Source of the DNA: Lachnospiraceae bacterium | GTDB taxonomy: Bacteria > Bacillota > Clostridia > Lachnospirales > Lachnospiraceae | Length of the DNA: 64,000 bases | NCBI GenBank assembly: GCA_024681795.1 | Contig: JAILAD010000051.1 | Location: 62,001 to 126,000 of the forward strand | Reading direction: 5' to 3' | Shown: positions 60,534 through 64,000 of the stretch, in pieces | Layout of the letters: each line of letters starts with the position of its first letter | Numbering within the stretch: position 1 is the stretch's first letter | Translations under genes and position numbers: made by a program | The notes under the pieces: generated by a model | Seen by the model: the letters and a program-made list of their open reading frames with translations, nothing else | What the model was told of the DNA's origin: nothing | The model's database searches: none

Positions 60534-60959
60534 ATGGAAACAGTACCTTACAGGCATATTGTCCGGTATTATGAAACCGACCGGATGGGAATAACCCATC
60601 ATTCCAATTATATTCGTTTCATGGAAGAGGCGAGAGTGGATTTCTTAAAACAGCTTGGCTGGGACTACGGGAAACTGGAAAGTATGGGTGTGGTTTCTCC
60701 CGTTGTAAAAGTGGAGTGCCAGTATAAGGTACCGACCACGTTCGAAGACGAACTCCGAATCAAGGTGCTGGTAAAAGAATGTTCCGGAATCCGGATCCGT
60801 TTTCTTTATCAGATGAAAAACCAGCACGGCGTAATGGTTTGCACGGCAGAGAGCGAACACTGCTTTGTCAGCGCGGAAGGAAAAATCATCCGTGTCGATA
60901 AAGAGTTTCCGGAGTTCTTTGCGGATATAAAAGAAAAGAGCGAGGAACACTCCCTGTAA
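60534..60959 (+). CDS. YbgC-like acyl-CoA thioesterase (4HBT hotdog fold)
   Basis: A 141-residue hotdog-fold protein. The segment YYETDRMGITHHSNYIRFMEEARVDFL is the 4-hydroxybenzoyl-CoA thioesterase/YbgC signature, with the catalytic Asp in ETD and the nearby His. It hydrolyses short-chain or aryl acyl-CoA in related organisms; the substrate is not known here. Ribosome binding site GGAG; 50 bases after rnfB, so it may be transcribed with rnf, though its chemistry is unrelated. Confidence 0.88.
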   Translation: METVPYRHIVRYYETDRMGITHHSNYIRFMEEARVDFLKQLGWDYGKLESMGVVSPVVKVECQYKVPTTFEDELRIKVLVKECSGIRIRFLYQMKNQHGVMVCTAESEHCFVSAEGKIIRVDKEFPEFFADIKEKSEEHSL

Positions 60960-61029
60960 AATCTAAAGCCGGAAAAAGGATTCGTTAAACCGGTTTGTAA
61001 ACCGCCGTGGGACAACGCATTTGGCGGAT

Positions 61030-61058
61030 TTGATATTAACCCCCGATTATGTTACAAT
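61030..61058 (+). promoter_or_regulatory. Promoter of the glycoside hydrolase gene
   Basis: TTGATA, a 17-base spacer and TACAAT, giving a leader of about 30 bases before the ATG at 61096. No cre-like site is seen next to it. Confidence 0.65.
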
Positions 61059-61095
61059 GAACAGGTCAGTTTATAAACATATTGGGGGTATTTTT

Positions 61096-63396
61096 ATGAA
61101 CTTAAGTCTGGATGAGAAATTATCACTCGTTACCGGTGTCGGTTTCTGGCACACGAAATCCTTTGGCGGAAAAATCAAACATCTTGAGTTGTCCGACGGA
61201 CCTCACGGAATCCGGAAACAGGCGGAGGGCGCCCAGAATAATGACAGCGAACCCGCAATCTGCTATCCGACGGCTTCGGCACTGGCCTGCACGTTTGATA
61301 CCGGAATCGTCGGCCGGATCGGAGACGAACTCGGAAAAGAATCGAAAGAGAAGGGTGTATCCGTTCTTTTGGGACCGGGCGTAAATATGAAACGTTCTCC
61401 TCTTTGCGGACGAAATTTTGAATATTATTCCGAGGATCCTTATCTTGCCGGAAGAATGGCAACCTCCTTTATCAACGGAGTTCAGCAAAACGGTGTCGGA
61501 ACCAGTTTAAAGCACTTTGCGGCAAATTCCCAGGAAACCCACAGAATGAGATCCGACAGCGTCATTGATGAAAGAACGCTTCGTGAAATCTATTTAAAAG
61601 CGTTTGAGATGACCGTTAAGGCTGCAAAACCGGCTACGGTAATGGCTTCCTATAATCTTGTAAACGGAACCTATTCTACGGAAAACAAATGGATGCTGAC
61701 GGATGTTCTCCGCAATGAGTGGGGGTATGAAGGCATTGTCGTGTCCGACTGGGGTGCCTGCACCAACCTGACAAAGGCGATTAAGGCCGGTATGGATCTG
61801 GAAATGCCGGATTCTTTCGAAGTACATAAAAATGCTTTGAAAAAGGATTTGGAAGAAGGGAATATAACCGAAGAGGAAATCGACAAAGCGGTTTACCGGA
61901 TTCTTGCGGCGATTGAGAAATACGGTCTGACCGATGAGGAAGAAGCAGCATATAAAGCGCCGACGATGGAAGAATTCCTTGCGAAAGAATCCACGAAACG
62001 ACGCCATGAACTTGCCTATCAGGCCAGTGTCGGTGCAGGGGTTTTATTAAAGAACGAAGGAATCCTGCCGCTTCATCCGGAGGATAAAATTGCCGTCATC
62101 GGAGACCTTGCCGTTAAAACCAGAATTCAGGGCGGCGGAAGCAGCCATATTAATTCGGGTGCCTATCCTACCGTGCTTGACTGCCTGAAAACTCATTATC
62201 CGAATCTTACCTTTGCAAGAGGATATGATTCCATGGTGCTCGAACTTGATGAGGTTATGGAGGAAGAGGCCGCAGCCGTTACCAAAGATGCGGAAATAAT
62301 TGTATACTGCGGCGGTCTGACGGATCTTGCGGAAGGCGAAGGATACGACCGTGATACGTTTAAAATGCCGGAGAACCAGATTCATCTGATTCATAAACTG
62401 ATGGAACTCGGAAAGAAAATCGTATTCTTATCATTCGGCGGAGCGCCCTTTGAGATGGAATGTCTGGAGCAGTTCGATTCCGTTCTTCAGATGTATTTGG
62501 GAGGGGAAGCGGTTGCGGAAGCGGCGGTTGCACTTTTAACGGGACTTGAGAATCCGAGCGGTCATCTGGCGGAAACCTGGCCTTTATACATGAAGGATAC
62601 GCCGGCTTATTCCAACTTCGCAAGCAGGGAAAAACACGTCCTGTACAACGAAGGACTGTTTATCGGATATCGTCATTACAACAGCAGAAAGATTCCGGTA
62701 CAGTTCCCGTTCGGATACGGCTTATCCTATACCGATTTCGAATATGACAATCTTCATGTTGAAAAATCTGAGGAAGGCTTCCTTGTAAGTTTTACGGTTA
62801 CGAATACCGGAAACCGCGCAGGAAAGGCTGTTCCGCAGCTTTATGTAAGAAATTTCAAAGGAGATTTCGAAAGGGCGGATGTGGAACTTCGTGACTTTAC
62901 CAAAATATCACTGAATCCGGAAGAAAGCAAAGAAGTCAGTTTCAAACTCGGTCCCGATGCTTTCCAAATCTATGATGTTTCGGAAAAGAAATGGGTGATT
63001 CCGGAGGGAGAATACGGAATATTAATCGGCCGGAGTGTAGAGGAGATTGTGCTTTCCGAAAATGTATATGTGGAAGGGGTAAAGGATTTAAGCATTCCGA
63101 AACCGGAGCTTACGGTTTCGGAGGAAGCAGGAGAGAGATTTACCATTACCAGTTCCTATGCGGAATTATCGGAATATTCCGAGACGGCAAAGAAACTGCT
63201 TGACCAGACCGTGGAAATGTTTATTCAGATGTTCCCGGGAAGAGGACTGGACGATCCGGAAGTACATATGATGTTGGAAATGTTCAAGGACGGAACGGCA
63301 GATTCCACAACGCTGATGAGCCACGGAAGAATTCCGTATGATACACTTTATACCATCATTGATGAGGCCAACCGTAATTATAATTCGGGCAAGTAA
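61096..63396 (+). CDS. Glycoside hydrolase family 3 (beta-glucosidase-like)
   Basis: A 766-residue enzyme. The N-terminal barrel has LSDGPHGIR, GRNFEYYSEDPYLAG, SLKHFAANSQETHR and the nucleophile in VVSDWGAC (Asp218). The second alpha/beta domain has GGGSSHINSG and GGLTDLAEGEG, and a fibronectin-III-like C-terminal domain includes FGYGLSYTDFEYDNL. The Asp/Glu layout is that of beta-glucosidases and beta-xylosidases acting on short plant oligosaccharides. There is no signal peptide, so it probably works on imported sugars. GGGGG precedes the chosen ATG at 61096; the ORF-track start 25 codons earlier lies in the promoter. Confidence 0.94.
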   Translation: MNLSLDEKLSLVTGVGFWHTKSFGGKIKHLELSDGPHGIRKQAEGAQNNDSEPAICYPTASALACTFDTGIVGRIGDELGKESKEKGVSVLLGPGVNMKRSPLCGRNFEYYSEDPYLAGRMATSFINGVQQNGVGTSLKHFAANSQETHRMRSDSVIDERTLREIYLKAFEMTVKAAKPATVMASYNLVNGTYSTENKWMLTDVLRNEWGYEGIVVSDWGACTNLTKAIKAGMDLEMPDSFEVHKNALKKDLEEGNITEEEIDKAVYRILAAIEKYGLTDEEEAAYKAPTMEEFLAKESTKRRHELAYQASVGAGVLLKNEGILPLHPEDKIAVIGDLAVKTRIQGGGSSHINSGAYPTVLDCLKTHYPNLTFARGYDSMVLELDEVMEEEAAAVTKDAEIIVYCGGLTDLAEGEGYDRDTFKMPENQIHLIHKLMELGKKIVFLSFGGAPFEMECLEQFDSVLQMYLGGEAVAEAAVALLTGLENPSGHLAETWPLYMKDTPAYSNFASREKHVLYNEGLFIGYRHYNSRKIPVQFPFGYGLSYTDFEYDNLHVEKSEEGFLVSFTVTNTGNRAGKAVPQLYVRNFKGDFERADVELRDFTKISLNPEESKEVSFKLGPDAFQIYDVSEKKWVIPEGEYGILIGRSVEEIVLSENVYVEGVKDLSIPKPELTVSEEAGERFTITSSYAELSEYSETAKKLLDQTVEMFIQMFPGRGLDDPEVHMMLEMFKDGTADSTTLMSHGRIPYDTLYTIIDEANRNYNSGK

Positions 63397-63421
63397 GCGG
63401 CCGGTAGGAAAATCAACAATA

Positions 63422-63455
63422 AAAACGAGAGTCATGAAAGGCTCTCGTTTTTTTG
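63422..63455. terminator. Bidirectional terminator after the glycoside hydrolase gene
   Basis: AAAACGAGAG and CTCTCGTTTT pair around a ten-base loop, followed by TTTTG. It lies between convergent genes. Confidence 0.88.
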
Positions 63456-63518
63456 TCTGTAATTCTGTTAATATGAAATCCGTTTTTCCCTGAATGTTTT
63501 TTCGGATTCGTTACAGCA

Positions 63519-63983
63519 TTAATCCATGATTACCGGTCTTAAGTAGTAGACGTCTCCGTTTTCGTCAAATACCAGATGAAGCAGACATACGCCGTCGCCT
63601 TCTTTGATGGAGTAGTCCTGCTCACCGGATACCAGATTGCCTTCATAATCATATTCCGCATCTTTTACGGGTTTATTTCCGGACGGATCCCAGGAATTGA
63701 TGTATTCGGTTAAAGCGTCCAAGCCATCCACGTCAAACGGTTCATAGATGTCATCGTCATGCGGGTGTTCATAATAGATATCATCTGCAAGTTCCGCAAT
63801 ATAATAATATCCGCTTTCTTCAATGGGGGATTCGGGACCGTCAACAAAAACCGGCTCATAGTATACGCCGACGTATTCGTCGTTTTCGCCTTTTAAGAAT
63901 CCGCATTTTACCATTATATCCGGCTGTATCTCATAATATTCATATTTCTCGAGATTGCCTCTTTCTCCGAGCTTCGGATACAT
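63519..63983 (-). CDS. Unknown acidic protein (5' end may lie beyond the window)
   Basis: At least 154 residues, rich in Asp, Glu and Tyr, with no recognised domain: YEYYEIQPDIMVKCGF, GYYYIAELADDIYYEHPHDDD, ending DENGDVYYLRPVIMD. The composition suggests a beta-rich soluble protein or the outer domain of a secreted one. The frame is still open from 63983 to the window edge, so the true start and any signal peptide may be outside. It is convergent with the glycosidase gene across a terminator. Confidence 0.55.
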   Translation of the reverse strand: MYPKLGERGNLEKYEYYEIQPDIMVKCGFLKGENDEYVGVYYEPVFVDGPESPIEESGYYYIAELADDIYYEHPHDDDIYEPFDVDGLDALTEYINSWDPSGNKPVKDAEYDYEGNLVSGEQDYSIKEGDGVCLLHLVFDENGDVYYLRPVIMD

Positions 63984-64000
63984 TTTTCCGAGTAATACGG

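Noticed and set aside
1-64000. CRISPR arrays, tRNA or rRNA genes, intact transposons, prophage
   Set aside because: No regularly spaced repeats of CRISPR length, no tRNA-like cloverleaf with CCA-type acceptor in the spacers I read, and no transposase, integrase or phage structural ORF.

Overview
The window looks like chromosome from an anaerobic, low-to-moderate G+C Firmicute, most probably a member of the Lachnospiraceae (Clostridia). Pointers are a single-chain pyruvate:ferredoxin oxidoreductase, an Hnd-type NAD-linked [FeFe] hydrogenase, an Rnf complex, a sodium-pumping biotin decarboxylase, strong GGAGG ribosome binding sites, frequent extended -10 promoters, and the order cytidylate kinase - IspH - S1 protein. 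I see no tRNA, rRNA, CRISPR array, intact insertion sequence or phage gene. This placement is inference from gene content; no database was searched.

Layout. 1-2.8 kb: tail of an upstream gene and a YhaN-like membrane-anchored SMC-type ATPase. 2.8-5.6 kb: reverse-strand c-di-GMP phosphodiesterase with a sugar-binding-protein-like sensor. 5.7-10.2 kb: GT-C-like membrane protein, CheW-like protein, hisH, hisF and ung. 10.3-14.8 kb: a 270-base regulatory region with repeats and palindromes, then a dynamin-like GTPase overlapping a GT-C-like membrane protein. 14.9-18.4 kb: reverse-strand pyruvate:ferredoxin oxidoreductase with a cre-like site upstream. 18.8-19.9 kb: GNAT enzyme and an unknown partner. 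19.9-23.1 kb: reverse-strand five-gene operon (two DRTGG-like proteins, an RsbW-like ATPase, a hydrogenase-like iron-sulfur protein, a PHP protein). 23.4-25.6 kb: GtrII-like membrane protein and a HAD phosphatase. 25.8-31 kb: hndA, a histidine-kinase-like ATPase, hndB, hndC and hndD. 31.1-39.3 kb: DUF6056-like membrane protein, CAP lipoprotein, alaS, rpsU (absent from the ORF track), metallophosphoesterase, scpA and scpB. 39.5-44.9 kb: five-gene sodium decarboxylase/transcarboxylase cluster. 45-53.7 kb: diguanylate cyclase, iron alcohol dehydrogenase, SDR protein, HI0933-type flavoprotein, cmk, ispH, S1 protein and cheR. 53.7-54.9 kb: reverse-strand YprB-like nuclease. 55.1-60.5 kb: rnfCDGEAB. 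60.5-64 kb: thioesterase, family 3 glycosidase and an unknown protein at the edge.

How the parts fit. Pyruvate oxidation by the oxidoreductase gives reduced ferredoxin. The Hnd hydrogenase can spend ferredoxin and NADH electrons on H2, while Rnf can pass ferredoxin electrons to NAD and store the energy as an ion gradient. The biotin-dependent decarboxylase is the other ion pump here. The reverse-strand hydrogenase-like operon next to hnd may sense redox state or H2. c-di-GMP enzymes and lone chemotaxis proteins point to a motile or surface-switching lifestyle, and the glycosidase to plant or oligosaccharide degradation.

The least explained parts are the dynamin-GTPase/GT-C pair with its repeat-rich promoter, the hydrogenase-like sensory operon, a 13-base motif shared upstream of the oxidoreductase and the hydrogenase, and a cysteine-containing tail on RnfE.
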